Shown here in pieces: positions 44,354 to 54,160 of a DNA stretch of 64,000 bases. Made by a program: the position numbers and the translations under genes. The stretch spans positions 868,001 through 932,000 of the forward strand of contig CAWDJJ010000002.1 of NCBI GenBank assembly GCA_963802635.1. Reading direction: 5' to 3'. Position 1 is the first letter of the stretch; each line of letters opens with the position of its first letter. Source of the stretch: CAVTLG01 sp963802635 (lineage in GTDB: Bacteria; Chloroflexota; Ktedonobacteria; Ktedonobacterales; Ktedonobacteraceae). The notes under the pieces were generated by a model. It had not been told where the DNA came from. It saw only the letters and a program-made list of their open reading frames with translations, and did not search any database.

Positions 44354-44464
44354 CAAACGATAAATGGGCACGGCAGTAATGACTGTTATCAATGGTATGA
44401 CAATACATCTGGAGCAAATCGAACGACAGGTGGGCACGGCAGCAATAGCTCTAATCGGGGGTAA

Positions 44465-45134
44465 GGCCACTAGGGCAATCGCCCGTTTTCCCCGGCCCTC
44501 CTCTGAGCGGAGCTAGCGGTTTTCACCGCACTCCGCCCTCCAGTGATGGCTTTCACATTTGTAGTTTTCCGTCTCCTCGATGAATGTTGTCACGACAGGT
44601 GGCGCATGGTTCATGACCTCTCTTTTGAGAGAAGGCCGGATGGAGATCAGTTAGGATTGCTTTTTCTTGCGCATATTCTGCTCAAATTGACTTTTTCCCT
44701 ATCAAGGGTATCCAAGATAGGATACTATGTCAAGTCTGAAAGTGCCCACTGCACCGGTTTTGAGATAGCTCCTTTTTAGACTAGTGATAGCAGATAAGAC
44801 AGCTTCTGATAGGTCTTTGTATAGACTTTTATGCCGATATCTCATAGCAAAACTTCCTCAGCCTGAAGACAGCAAGGTCCCCAGAAGACTCTTTGGGCAG
44901 AAATCCAGAGATTTTATGGCGCGATGTGATACACTTTGGAGTGGATTAGCGCGTTATAGTAAATGTAGGGACTCAATCCCTTTGCAAAGGGTGAGTTTGC
45001 TAGCTTCATCCAGAGTAACACAACGCATGAAGCTAGCAAAGTAACATATTGTAACTGTATTCGTAGTCGTGTAAAGCTTATTTCAGAGACAACTTATGAT
45101 CTGCTCAGGCAGGTTAGCATGAGGAGAAGCTCTC
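44465..45134. other. intergenic region, about 670 nt
   Basis: Short open frames here have no ribosome sites or family features. GCGGAG/CTCCGC and AGCGG/CCGCA stems lie near 44501-44530. A duplicate of the upstream promoter-like sequence occurs at 44672-44695, and a 14-bp inverted repeat at 44996-45040. Confidence 0.4.
44996..45040. repeat. 14-bp perfect inverted repeat upstream of egtB
   Basis: TTTGCTAGCTTCAT (44996-45009) is perfectly inverted at 45027-45040 around 17 nt. It has no T-run; it lies 95 nt before egtB. Confidence 0.55.
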
Positions 45135-46433
45135 GTGGCAAAGGATATCCAGGAACATCCATCAGGAACCCAGACCGCATTGCGCCGTTCTCTGTTGACA
45201 GAGTATCAGAAAGTACGCCGTTTCTCGGAACAGCTCTGCGAACCGCTGGAGACTGAAGATTATGTTATCCAGTCTATGCCAGATGTCAGCCCAACCAAAT
45301 GGCACCTGGCTCACACTACCTGGTTTTTTGAAACCTTCCAGCTTTCGTCGGCTAGCACAGGCTATTCTTCACCTCATCCACAATACGCTTATCTCTTCAA
45401 TTCATACTATAATTCGCTGGGTCAGCGGCACTGCCGTCCCAAGCGAGGGCTGATTTCCCGACCCACAGTTCAGGAGATCTACGCGTATCGCGCCTACGTC
45501 GATCAACAGGTACTTGCCTTCCTGCAAGAAAGTGATGAGCAACGACTGACCGCAGTTGCACCCATCGTGACGCTTGGCATCCATCATGAACAACAGCACC
45601 AGGAGTTACTGCTGACCGATCTCAAGCACGTGCTCTCCTGCAATCCGCTTAATCCCGTCTACCGCTCACAGGAAGCGCAGCATACCATACAGACACCCTC
45701 GCTGGAATGGATTACTTATCCTGAAGGCATCGCCTGGATAGGACACGAGGGTACAAGCTTTTGCTACGATAACGAGGAACCACGCCACCGCCAGTTCTTA
45801 GAGGGCTACCGGCTGGCTTCACGCCTGACAACGAACGGCGAATATCTGGCATTCATCGATGACGGCGGATACTGCAATCCGCTCTTATGGCTGTCAGCAG
45901 GCTGGAGCACGCTGCAACAGGAAGACTGGCAAGCGCCTCTCTACTGGGAGCGACACGATGGCCGCTGGTGGAACATGACGCTGAGCGGTATGCGCGAGGT
46001 AGACCTGGCCGAACCCGTCTGCCACGTGAGCTACTTTGAAGCCGACGCCTACGCACGCTGGGCGGGCGCACGACTGCCAACAGAGGCAGAATGGGAAGTA
46101 GCAGCTAGCGCTGTGCCCATCGCGGGCAATTTCGTTGACAACGGTTTCTATCACCCGGTTGCTTTGAAGGACCTCACAATAGGAAACCAACCGGCACAGA
46201 TGTACGGAGACGTCTGGGAATGGACCCAGAGCGCGTACTCGCCGTATCCTGGCTACCAACCAGCTCCAGGCGCAATTGGAGAATATAACGGCAAGTTTAT
46301 GTGCAATCAGTTTGTGCTGCGCGGAGGCTCCTGCGCCACATCGCTATCGCATATCCGCTCAACTTACCGCAACTTTTTTCCACCGGACGCACGCTGGCAA
46401 TTTATGGGCATCCGCTTAGCACGGGAGGTGTAG
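45135..46433 (+). CDS. egtB: ergothioneine synthase EgtB (iron-dependent sulfoxide synthase)
   Basis: Joins hercynine with a thiol donor in ergothioneine synthesis. 432 residues: an N-terminal DinB-like domain (SPTKWHLAHTTWFFE; HHEQQHQELLLTD, supplying iron-binding His residues) followed by a formylglycine-enzyme-like domain ending FVLRGGSCAT and RFMGIRL-type text. The GTG start has GAGGAG 8 nt upstream. Whether it uses gamma-glutamylcysteine or cysteine cannot be told; egtC, egtA and egtE are absent here. Confidence 0.94.
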   Translation: MAKDIQEHPSGTQTALRRSLLTEYQKVRRFSEQLCEPLETEDYVIQSMPDVSPTKWHLAHTTWFFETFQLSSASTGYSSPHPQYAYLFNSYYNSLGQRHCRPKRGLISRPTVQEIYAYRAYVDQQVLAFLQESDEQRLTAVAPIVTLGIHHEQQHQELLLTDLKHVLSCNPLNPVYRSQEAQHTIQTPSLEWITYPEGIAWIGHEGTSFCYDNEEPRHRQFLEGYRLASRLTTNGEYLAFIDDGGYCNPLLWLSAGWSTLQQEDWQAPLYWERHDGRWWNMTLSGMREVDLAEPVCHVSYFEADAYARWAGARLPTEAEWEVAASAVPIAGNFVDNGFYHPVALKDLTIGNQPAQMYGDVWEWTQSAYSPYPGYQPAPGAIGEYNGKFMCNQFVLRGGSCATSLSHIRSTYRNFFPPDARWQFMGIRLAREV

Positions 46434-46447
46434 CCATTTTACAGAAT

Positions 46448-47407
46448 ATGGGCAACCCGCTACGACTCTATGACTTTGAGCCGCAGCGTAATACATTCCA
46501 CAAGGATGTGTTACAAGGGTTACAAAAATCACAAAAAGAACTGTTTAGCAAATACTTTTACGACGAGATAGGTTCACAGTTGTTCGATCAGATTTGCCAT
46601 CTCGACGAGTATTATCTGACCCGTACTGAGATGCAAATTATGCAGACACATGTCCACGAGATGTGTGAACTAATCGGACCAGGCTGCCTGCTTATTGAGT
46701 ATGGCAGCGGCAATAGTACCAAGATACGTCTCCTGCTCGATCATCTGGAGCAACCCGCCGCTTATGTGCCGATAGACATTTCGAAAGAGCAGCTATGGCA
46801 CTCAGCAACCGCACTGGCGACTATGTATCCAGACCTGGAAGTACTGCCAATCTGCGCTGACTACACCAGCACGTTCGAGATACCTTTACCTGCCAGAACC
46901 GTCTCACGACGCGTGGCCTATTACCCGGGATCGACGATTGGCAACTTCGACCCTGAACCGGCCAGGCAGTTTCTGCGCCAGATCGCCAGGACCTGCGCTG
47001 ATGGGGGATTACTGATCGGCGTGGATTTAAAGAAGGATTTTACTATCCTACATCGCGCGTACAACGACCAGGATGGCGTTACCGCGCAATTCAATCTGCA
47101 CTTGCTTGAGCGTATTAACACCGAACTTGGCACCAACTTCCAGATTGAGCAGTTCGGACACTACGCCTGCTACAATCCGCAGGTTGGCCGCATCGAGATG
47201 TATCTGGCGAGCCGCAAACAGCAGCAGATCTGGCTCGATGGGCATGAAATTTGCTTTGCGCGCGGAGAAAGCATCTGGACGGAAAGCTCTTATAAGTACA
47301 CGCTGGACGAATTCGCGCAACTAGCAATGAGCGCAGGCTTGCACGTTGAACATGTCTGGCTCGATCCTCAGGAACTCTTCAGCGTGCAGTACCTCTCTGT
47401 ACGCTAG
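46448..47407 (+). CDS. egtD: L-histidine N-alpha-methyltransferase EgtD
   Basis: Trimethylates histidine to hercynine, the EgtB substrate. About 319 residues with LLIEYGSGNSTK (SAM site) and the family signature YYPGSTIGNFDP. It starts 14 nt after egtB. The only nearby ATG (46448) is 19 nt from GGGAGG, whereas an in-frame ATT lies 7 nt from it, so the exact start is unsure. Confidence 0.94.
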   Translation: MGNPLRLYDFEPQRNTFHKDVLQGLQKSQKELFSKYFYDEIGSQLFDQICHLDEYYLTRTEMQIMQTHVHEMCELIGPGCLLIEYGSGNSTKIRLLLDHLEQPAAYVPIDISKEQLWHSATALATMYPDLEVLPICADYTSTFEIPLPARTVSRRVAYYPGSTIGNFDPEPARQFLRQIARTCADGGLLIGVDLKKDFTILHRAYNDQDGVTAQFNLHLLERINTELGTNFQIEQFGHYACYNPQVGRIEMYLASRKQQQIWLDGHEICFARGESIWTESSYKYTLDEFAQLAMSAGLHVEHVWLDPQELFSVQYLSVR

Positions 47408-47494
47408 TTTTTTCGTTGGATTGCGCATGTGTGGTCAGCTCACAACCGACTACATATGCCATATCTAGCAAGCATATACAGAGCAAGTAGACAC

Positions 47495-47522
47495 AAAAAA
47501 AGCCGTCTGAGGTGGGCAGGTG

Positions 47523-47529
<7 letters not shown>
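47495..47529 (-). terminator. 5S rRNA terminator
   Basis: On the minus strand GCCGTC (overlapping the 5S 3' end) pairs with GACGGC, followed by seven T residues at 47495-47501. Confidence 0.8.
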
Positions 47530-47639
<110 letters not shown>

Positions 47640-47677
47640 TCACCTGCACAGGCAGGCGGCTTTCCTTTACTGTCGCT

Positions 47678-47706
47678 ATATTACTACACCTCTATTGCTT
47701 TGTCAA
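47678..47706 (-). promoter_or_regulatory. 5S rRNA promoter
   Basis: On the minus strand a perfect TTGACA (47701-47706), a 17-nt spacer and TAATAT (47678-47683), placing the transcript start about 30 nt before the mature 5S. Confidence 0.75.
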
Positions 47707-47777
47707 TAGCCAAATCTTTTCACTTTTTTCTGTGGTGAGAGAGGTGATCAATGACTTCGAGCTTGTCGCCTTTTTTC

Positions 47778-48458
47778 TCACGTCCAGGCCTCTACGACCG
47801 ACACCATGACAAATTGAGATTGCCCTTTTTTCACTTCCTTGACCATCCAGACGGAGCCGATCTGTGGAGTACCTATAACAAGCGCACCATCGGTACAGCC
47901 ATAATTGATGCGCTCCCCACCAATGATACCTGATGCGCCAGTCATAAATGAACAAACCGGACCATCGGCCAGGCGCATCATCCACGCCTGAGTGCCACTA
48001 CTCGGACTACTTGCAGGCAACGGGTGAGCAAGTATCGCTTTCAAACCACGAGTGTCACCGGTAGGGTTCGCGTCACAGATTACGTAGCTCGCCTGTGTAG
48101 ACGTGCTGAAACAGGGATCATAGATGGTATTCACAACCATACAGCGCCATGCATTGGCACGCGGTGCTGCCAACGAACTCACCCAACAGTCAGCAGGTGT
48201 ATCAATGGTTCCCCTGATACCCGAGGGGCTGAAACGAACAACCTTCGTTGGCAGTGGCGATGGAGCCACTGCTACATGAATGTGAACAGAGGCAAGATGG
48301 GATGGTCCCTGAACACTATCTGGTGATGCTAAGACTGTTTGCTGGCTTCGGCTTCTCGATGCAGCAGAAGCATAAGGAAACCGACCTATTGAGAATAGTA
48401 GAGCACTGAGGAGTAGCCCTCCAAATAGGACCATGAGCAATGTCTTGAGCTTAACCAT
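47778..48458 (-). CDS. secreted protein of unknown function
   Basis: 226 residues. A signal peptide (KTLLMVLFGGLLLSALLFSI, then ASAA cleavage-like site near residue 33) and six Cys outside it (for example CWVSS, WRCMVV, DPCFST, VICDANP) suggest a disulfide-bonded exported protein. Repeating patterns around TPADCW and YGCTDG look like a beta fold. No family recognised. It reads toward the 5S gene on the same strand. Confidence 0.75.
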   Translation of the reverse strand: MVKLKTLLMVLFGGLLLSALLFSIGRFPYASAASRSRSQQTVLASPDSVQGPSHLASVHIHVAVAPSPLPTKVVRFSPSGIRGTIDTPADCWVSSLAAPRANAWRCMVVNTIYDPCFSTSTQASYVICDANPTGDTRGLKAILAHPLPASSPSSGTQAWMMRLADGPVCSFMTGASGIIGGERINYGCTDGALVIGTPQIGSVWMVKEVKKGQSQFVMVSVVEAWT

Positions 48459-48598
48459 TTCTTCCTCGCTTTCATCTTCATCGTATTGGCTGAGTGCAAG
48501 ACCCTCGCACCTAATCTACCACATTTCTCAGGTTCAGCCCTGATAGCCTATAACGTCGCTCATGTTTTCCACAAAGTGACAACAAGTTTTAATCCTAT

Positions 48599-49522
48599 TC
48601 ACTCTACAGTGCAGGCGGCCTGATAATACTTACTTGTGGGTATATGATCCAGGTATGGAGCAATACAGCGCGTGGCTGCCACTACTTTTTCCAGATCCAC
48701 ACCCGTCTTGATACCCATACCATGCAGCATATAAAGCAGATCTTCGGTTGCCAGATTGCCAGCCGCCCCCGGAGCATAGGGACAACCGCCCAGCCCTCCA
48801 GCAGAGGAGTCAATGATGTGCACGCCCAGTTGTAGCGCCATCAGCACATTCGCCAATGCCGTACCGCGTGTATCATGGAAGTGCACCGCCAGTTGATCCA
48901 CGGTCATCTGACCTTCGGTCAGCAAGAGATTGAGCACATCCACCACCTGATTAGGGGTTGCCACGCCGATTGTATCGCCCAATGACAGTTCCTCCACACC
49001 CATTTCTAACAGAGCGAGTGCCACAGCGAGGACCTGGCGTGGATCAACGTTTCCCTCATAGGGACAGCCAAAAACAGTGGAGATATAGCCACGCACCGCT
49101 ATCTTTTCCTGTCGCGCCAGGGCCAGTACTGGCTGAAAATTCGCCAGACTTTCAGCAATCGTCGCGTTGATATTGTGGAGTGTAAAGCTCTCACTGGCAG
49201 CAGTAAAAACCGCGATAGAGCGTACGCCAGCCGCCAGAGCACGCTGCATGCCCTTCACATTCGGCACCAGCACAGGATACGCGGTCGTCGCCAGGCGCTT
49301 CAGGCCGCTCATGACAGCGCTCGCATCACTCAACTGAGGAATAGCGCGTGGGCTGACAAACGATGTCGCCTCGACGACCGGCAGCCCCGCCTCTGCTAGC
49401 AGTTGGATAAACTGTATCTTCTGCTCGGTAGGTACCTGTCCTTTTTCGTTCTGCAACCCATCCCGTGGACCAACCTCGACGATACGCACAGCGGCTGGCA
49501 GGCTCATATGTGCAGCAACCAT
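48599..49522 (-). CDS. mvaB: hydroxymethylglutaryl-CoA lyase
   Basis: Splits HMG-CoA to acetyl-CoA and acetoacetate, the last step of leucine breakdown. 307 residues, HMGL-like TIM barrel: VEVGPRDGLQNE near the N-terminus, metal His in AVHFHDTRGTA and the signature GGCPYAPGAAGNLATEDL with the catalytic Cys. Lies 3 nt after the CorC/HlyC-like gene. Its pathway partner, methylcrotonyl-CoA carboxylase, is at 62195. Confidence 0.96.
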   Translation of the reverse strand: MVAAHMSLPAAVRIVEVGPRDGLQNEKGQVPTEQKIQFIQLLAEAGLPVVEATSFVSPRAIPQLSDASAVMSGLKRLATTAYPVLVPNVKGMQRALAAGVRSIAVFTAASESFTLHNINATIAESLANFQPVLALARQEKIAVRGYISTVFGCPYEGNVDPRQVLAVALALLEMGVEELSLGDTIGVATPNQVVDVLNLLLTEGQMTVDQLAVHFHDTRGTALANVLMALQLGVHIIDSSAGGLGGCPYAPGAAGNLATEDLLYMLHGMGIKTGVDLEKVVAATRCIAPYLDHIPTSKYYQAACTVE

Positions 49523-49525
49523 GGC

Positions 49526-50992
49526 TCAAGCCTCCCTATATTTATAGTTCGAAGATTGCTCAGATGACTGCTTAGCGTCTTGCGGTGCTGAATGAACCTC
49601 GCGCTCTTCAGGTGATGGCAGGAGCAAGAGATCTTTTTTACCATCCGTGGATTGTACCACTGACTGCTCCTGTTTACGTAACACGCGAATCTTCGTAATA
49701 CGCCGTCCACGCGTTGCCAGCACAGTGAAGGTCATATGCTCATAGGTGATGGTATCGCCGGAGCTGGGAATCTTATCCAACTGTGCATAAACGAAGCCAC
49801 CCAGCGTCTCATAATCGGTATCATCCAGGTGCATCCCCATCAGTTCATTAAAATCGTAGATACTTATTTTTGCATCAAAAACATACTCATTGTCATTTAT
49901 TTTCTCATATAGATTCTCTTCACGGTCATATTCGTCCTTGATATCACCTACAATCTCCTCGACAAGGTCTTCTATCGTTACCAATCCAGCTATCGAGCCA
50001 TATTCATCGACGACCATAACCATGTGGATACGGTTCTGGCGGATCTCGCGCAACAAGTCATCCAGTTTTTTCGTTTCAGGCACGAAGTATGCGGGGCGCA
50101 CCAGTTCGCGGATGGGCAGGCTATCATGGTTCTCGCGCATCTGCTTCAACATATCTTTTGTATAGAGGATGCCGATAATTTCATCGACGCCAACGCTCTC
50201 TTCATACACTGGGATACGTGAGAAACCGCCCTGTAGGGCAACGTCTACGGCCTCAGTGACGGTTGCTATGCTTGATAGCGTGACCATATCGATGCGTGGT
50301 ATCATCACCTCACGCGCCGTTGTATCGGCGAACTCGAAGATACTGCGAATCATTTCTGTCTCTCCTTCTTCGAGTACACCTTCTTCTTCACCCACCGTTA
50401 CCAGCAGACGTAGCTCTTCCTCGGTGATGAAGGGGCCATGATGCTTTATTTGTCCGCCCATCATACGTACAAACACGGAGGTGATCACGCTGAGCGCTCT
50501 GACGATGGGACGCAGGACCCAGGCGGTCCCGCGCACAGGACCCACCAGAGCGCGTGCCCAGCGCAATGGGTTTTGCACAGCAGCCGTTTTGGGCGTAATC
50601 TCACAGAAGATTAGGACAACCAGTGAGATCAGGACAGTGGAGATCAATTCACCCCAGCCCGCTGAGAAGCGCAACGCCAGCACGGTCGCCATACTTGAAG
50701 CGACGATCACAGCAACGCTGTTCACGACCAGGATAGTTGAGAGGAAGATGTTGGGTTCTGTCAGAAGTTGCTCAATCTTTGCGGCTTGTTGATCGCCTTC
50801 TTCCACCAGATTCTTCAACTTGATGCGGCTAATTGAGGTCAGAGCCGTTTCAGCGGCAGATGCAAAGGCACAGAGAAGCAGACCTACGAGCATAATAATC
50901 AGTTGTAACCAGGCTTCTCCGTCTAGTTGTGGAACATGAAAATCAAAAGTGGCGGCTAAGCTAGCTAAGCCAGGGCCGTCCATAACGCACAC
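49526..50992 (-). CDS. CNNM/CorC-HlyC family membrane protein with CBS domains
   Basis: 488 residues. The N-terminal DUF21 region has four membrane helices (LIIMLVGLLLCAFASAAETAL and following), then a CBS pair (MIPRIDMVTL; VVDEYGSIAGLVTIEDLVEE) and a CorC_HlyC transporter-associated domain (LDDTDYETLGGFV). Related proteins move or sense Mg and other divalent ions; annotation as hemolysin is historical. A GTG start at 50992 abuts the glmU stop, with an ATG three codons on. Confidence 0.92.
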   Translation of the reverse strand: MCVMDGPGLASLAATFDFHVPQLDGEAWLQLIIMLVGLLLCAFASAAETALTSISRIKLKNLVEEGDQQAAKIEQLLTEPNIFLSTILVVNSVAVIVASSMATVLALRFSAGWGELISTVLISLVVLIFCEITPKTAAVQNPLRWARALVGPVRGTAWVLRPIVRALSVITSVFVRMMGGQIKHHGPFITEEELRLLVTVGEEEGVLEEGETEMIRSIFEFADTTAREVMIPRIDMVTLSSIATVTEAVDVALQGGFSRIPVYEESVGVDEIIGILYTKDMLKQMRENHDSLPIRELVRPAYFVPETKKLDDLLREIRQNRIHMVMVVDEYGSIAGLVTIEDLVEEIVGDIKDEYDREENLYEKINDNEYVFDAKISIYDFNELMGMHLDDTDYETLGGFVYAQLDKIPSSGDTITYEHMTFTVLATRGRRITKIRVLRKQEQSVVQSTDGKKDLLLLPSPEEREVHSAPQDAKQSSEQSSNYKYREA

Positions 50993-52430
50993 CTATTCCT
51001 TTTCGCCACGCTCTGCCTGTGGGGTATCCGGTTGTGGCAATATGCGTAGCACATGAGCGGGCACACCGACCACTAATGCAGAAGGTGGAACATCTTTATT
51101 CACAACAGCGCCAGCCCCCGACATCGCGTGATCGCCGATGGTAACGGGAGGTACCAGCACAGTGCCACAGCCAATAAAGGCTGCAGAACCTATAATTGTG
51201 CGATATTTTTGTTTTGTCAGACCACTATAATTTGAGGTAATCGCGCCTGCTGAAATGTTCACATGATCGCCCACCGTTGCATCACCCAGATAACTGAAGT
51301 GGTGCATAGCGCTCTCTTCGCCCACATACGAGTTTCTTGACTTCAGCGAAGTTCCCCATGTGCACGCCGCGTGCTAGGTATGTCCCTGGCCGACAATGAC
51401 TAAAGGGGCCAACGCTCACATTGTCTTCGAGAATTGCTTCTTCCAGTATTGAGTTGCGCACAACGCAGTGATTGCCGATGGTGGCCTGTTCCAGCGTTGT
51501 ATCGGGACCAATGCGACACCATGCACCAATCTTTGTGTGTCCTGTAATCATCGTACCGGGCAGAATGACGGTATCACAGCCGATCTGCACGTCATCATCG
51601 ATATACGTGTGTGCCGGATCAATAATTGTCACCCCGGCATACATGTGCCGCTCTAAGATACGACGACGTACGATTTGTTCAGCTTCGGCCAGTTGCACGC
51701 GATTATTCACTCCGATGGTCTCATTAAATGCCCCTTGTACCGTCGCTACAGTGCACTCCTGGGCGCTTGCTAATGCAACTAGATCGGTCAGATAATACTC
51801 GCCAGACGCGTTGCGTGGCAACGTCTGCAAGGTAGACCACAACCAGCTACGCTCAAAGCAGTACACACCTGAATTGACCTCTTGAATGCTTAGCTGCTGA
51901 CTGGTGGCACGTTTTGTTTCTACGATCTCGCGTACACGCCCCTGGGCATCGCGTACAACGCGGCCATAATCGCTCGGCAGTTGCGCTTGAGCCGTCAAAA
52001 AGGTCACGGTCGCCTTACGTGTGTGATGTTCTGCAAGCACGCTCGCCAGCATCTCGCTACGCACGAGCGGCGTATCTCCATAACACACCAGAACCGTCTG
52101 TGGCAATGGTGTCAATGCATCAACGCTTGCCTGTGCAGCCAGGACCGCGTGTCCAGTCCCTAGCTGCTCTTGTTGCATGGCATACAGACAACGCTCATCA
52201 AAAACACTGGCGACCTGCTCAGCTTCATGACCCAGCACAACAACCGGGCGAGGAGCAGCCACAAGATCATGCAGAGAAGCAAATGGAGCAGTGGTAGGAA
52301 TAGCTTCGACAGCTTTGAGTACATGTGCCAGTAGTGGCAAACCTGCCAACGGATGGAGCATCTTTGGCAACGTAGAACGCATCCGCGTGCCCTTACCAGC
52401 GGCAAGGACGACGGTCGCATATGTATTCAT
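50993..52430 (-). pseudogene. glmU: bifunctional GlmU (UDP-GlcNAc pyrophosphorylase/acetyltransferase), frameshifted
   Basis: Makes UDP-GlcNAc for cell wall synthesis. The N-terminal part has LAAGKGTRMRS and the nucleotidyltransferase core, followed by the left-handed beta helix acetyltransferase repeats. Near HMGNFAEVKK the frame ends early, and the continuation MGEESAMHHFSYLGDATVG is in the next frame. Dropping one base from AGTTTC (T-run 51333-51335) gives EVKNSYVGEESAMHH, as in the family. Restored length about 478 residues. GlmU is normally essential, so sequence error is likely. Confidence 0.9.
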
Positions 52431-52519
52431 AGTTTGTTATACAAACCTTTTTTTTCTGTTCTGGCAAGGCCAGCGCGATTGAACACAGCAACAGTTGTAT
52501 GTCAATCAGAGAAACAGGC

Positions 52520-52590
52520 TCGGGTGCTAGGATTCGAACCTAGGAATAATGGATCCAAAGTCCATCGCCTTACCGCTTGGCCACACCCGA
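52520..52590 (-). tRNA. tRNA-Gln (anticodon TTG)
   Basis: A 71-nt cloverleaf on the minus strand: acceptor TCGGGTG with CACCCGA, anticodon loop CTTTGGA with TTG at 52556-52558, and T-arm GGTTCGAATCC. No CCA is encoded. Confidence 0.95.
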
Positions 52591-52847
52591 ACGATGGAAG
52601 AGAACGGCCAGTGCTGCCTTTGGTGTAGCGAGAGGCCCTTCTATTGTACGAACGATATACTACACGAAATAGGGCGACTTGTCAATGCGTTTTTTGTTGA
52701 AGTTTTTTTTTTGCTTTTTCCCAACTCTTCAAAAAAAACAGCATTTTCTTTACATAACCCCGTGACGAAATGGGCACAATGTGCTAATGTTCATCTGAGG
52801 ATTTGCCCTATTGGAAATTTACCTGGAGTAATCCTCACACGGGTCAT

Positions 52848-52932
52848 CTCATATTGCCTTGCATTCAGATGAGAAATGTGCCGCAGCATATTTCTAGCCA
52901 CGAGAGTGGCGTTTCTGAATGCCTATGGGTAT
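52848..52932. repeat. palindromic repeat family A, complete copy
   Basis: CTCATATTGCCTTGCATTCA at the left and TTTCTGAATGCCTATGGGTAT at the right enclose AGCCACGAGAGTGGC and remnants of the GAAATGTGC arm. It provides an upstream ATG (52919) to the SQD1-like gene. The 250 nt between it and tRNA-Gln show no gene. Confidence 0.7.
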
Positions 52933-52978
52933 CACGCCAGAGGGAAACCCGTTGATCTACATCAACGATGGAGGAACC

Positions 52979-54160
52979 ATGCGTATTCTCGTACTGGGGG
53001 GTGACGGCTATCTCGGCTGGCCGCAATCACTCTACCTTTCCAGCAAAGGGTATGATGTCACTATCTTCGATAACTTGTCGCGCAGGCACTTTGACCTTGA
53101 GCGAGGCTTCAACAGTCTGACTCCTATCCAGACGCTTCATGAACGGGTCTCCCTGTGGAAGGCTATTTCAGGCAAGCAGATGCAACTCATTATTGGTGAC
53201 GTCACGGACTATGAAGCTCTTAGCACCGTCTTCCGAGAGGTGCAACCCGATGCCGTCGTACACTTTGCTGAACAGCGCTCCGCCCCTTATTCTATGATTG
53301 ATCGTAAGCACGCCGTTTTTACGCAAACAAACAACGTCGTTGGGACGCTGAACGTTTTGTATGCGATGAAAGAATTTGCCCCTGACTGCCATCTTGTGAA
53401 GCTGGGCACAATGGGCGAATACGGCACGCCCAACATCGATATCGAGGAAGGGTTTATCGAGATCCATCACAATGGGCGCTCCGATGTTTTACCTTTCCCT
53501 AAACAGCCTGGATCTTTTTATCATCTCAGCAAGGTCCACGATAGCCACAACATTATGTTCTGTTGCAGGATCTGGGGACTGCGCGCTACTGATCTGAATC
53601 AGGGCGTTGTGTATGGCGTTGAAACGGACGAAACGACGCAAGATGCACGCATGGCTACGCGCTTCGACTACGATCAGATCTATGGTACTGCACTAAATCG
53701 CTTTTGCGTCCAGGCTGCGGTCGGTTATCCACTCAGTATCTATGGCGCTGGTCATCAGACACGTGGCTACATCAATTTGATCGACACTATTCGATGCATC
53801 GAGCTTGCCATTGCCTCAGCACCCCGGCAAGGTGAGTACCGTGTCTTCAACCAGATCACGGAGCAATTTTCACTCCTTGAACTGGCGGAAATGGTCGTCA
53901 AGCAAAGTGAGCGCTACGGCCTGGACGCCCAGGTCCAGCATCTCTCTAATCCTCGTGTTGAATCCGAGCAACACTATTATAACGCGACCCACACCAGGCT
54001 GGTTGAGCTTGGACTTGAGCCACATTTGCTGAAGGGTGCGGTTCTTGAATCGCTGATGGATCTTGCCATTCAGCACCAGGAGTTCATTGACAAAAATCTG
54101 ATCCAGCCCACTGTCAACTGGCGTATGACAAGAAACGAGCTTGCTCAGACCGATGCTTAG
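52979..54160 (+). CDS. sqdB: NAD-dependent epimerase, SQD1-like UDP-sulfoquinovose synthase
   Basis: Predicted to form UDP-sulfoquinovose from UDP-glucose and sulfite for sulfolipid synthesis. About 393 residues of the SDR fold: VLGGDGYLGWPQSLYL nucleotide site, catalytic YHLSK (Tyr-x3-Lys), and SQD1-like text FDNLSRRHFD and VVYGVETDET. The ATG at 52979 has GGAGG just upstream; the ATG at 52919 lies in a repeat and is rejected. Convergent with a glycolipid glycosyltransferase. The sulfoquinovosyl transferase itself is not in the window. Confidence 0.87.
   Translation: MRILVLGGDGYLGWPQSLYLSSKGYDVTIFDNLSRRHFDLERGFNSLTPIQTLHERVSLWKAISGKQMQLIIGDVTDYEALSTVFREVQPDAVVHFAEQRSAPYSMIDRKHAVFTQTNNVVGTLNVLYAMKEFAPDCHLVKLGTMGEYGTPNIDIEEGFIEIHHNGRSDVLPFPKQPGSFYHLSKVHDSHNIMFCCRIWGLRATDLNQGVVYGVETDETTQDARMATRFDYDQIYGTALNRFCVQAAVGYPLSIYGAGHQTRGYINLIDTIRCIELAIASAPRQGEYRVFNQITEQFSLLELAEMVVKQSERYGLDAQVQHLSNPRVESEQHYYNATHTRLVELGLEPHLLKGAVLESLMDLAIQHQEFIDKNLIQPTVNWRMTRNELAQTDA

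Noticed and set aside
44543..45044. Two short plus-strand open frames before egtB
   Set aside because: No ribosome sites; one reads through a duplicated promoter-like sequence, the other runs into a 14-bp inverted repeat.
52919..52978. Upstream ATG as start of the SQD1-like gene
   Set aside because: It lies within a dispersed repeat, adds 20 residues not in the family, and the ATG at 52979 has its own ribosome site.
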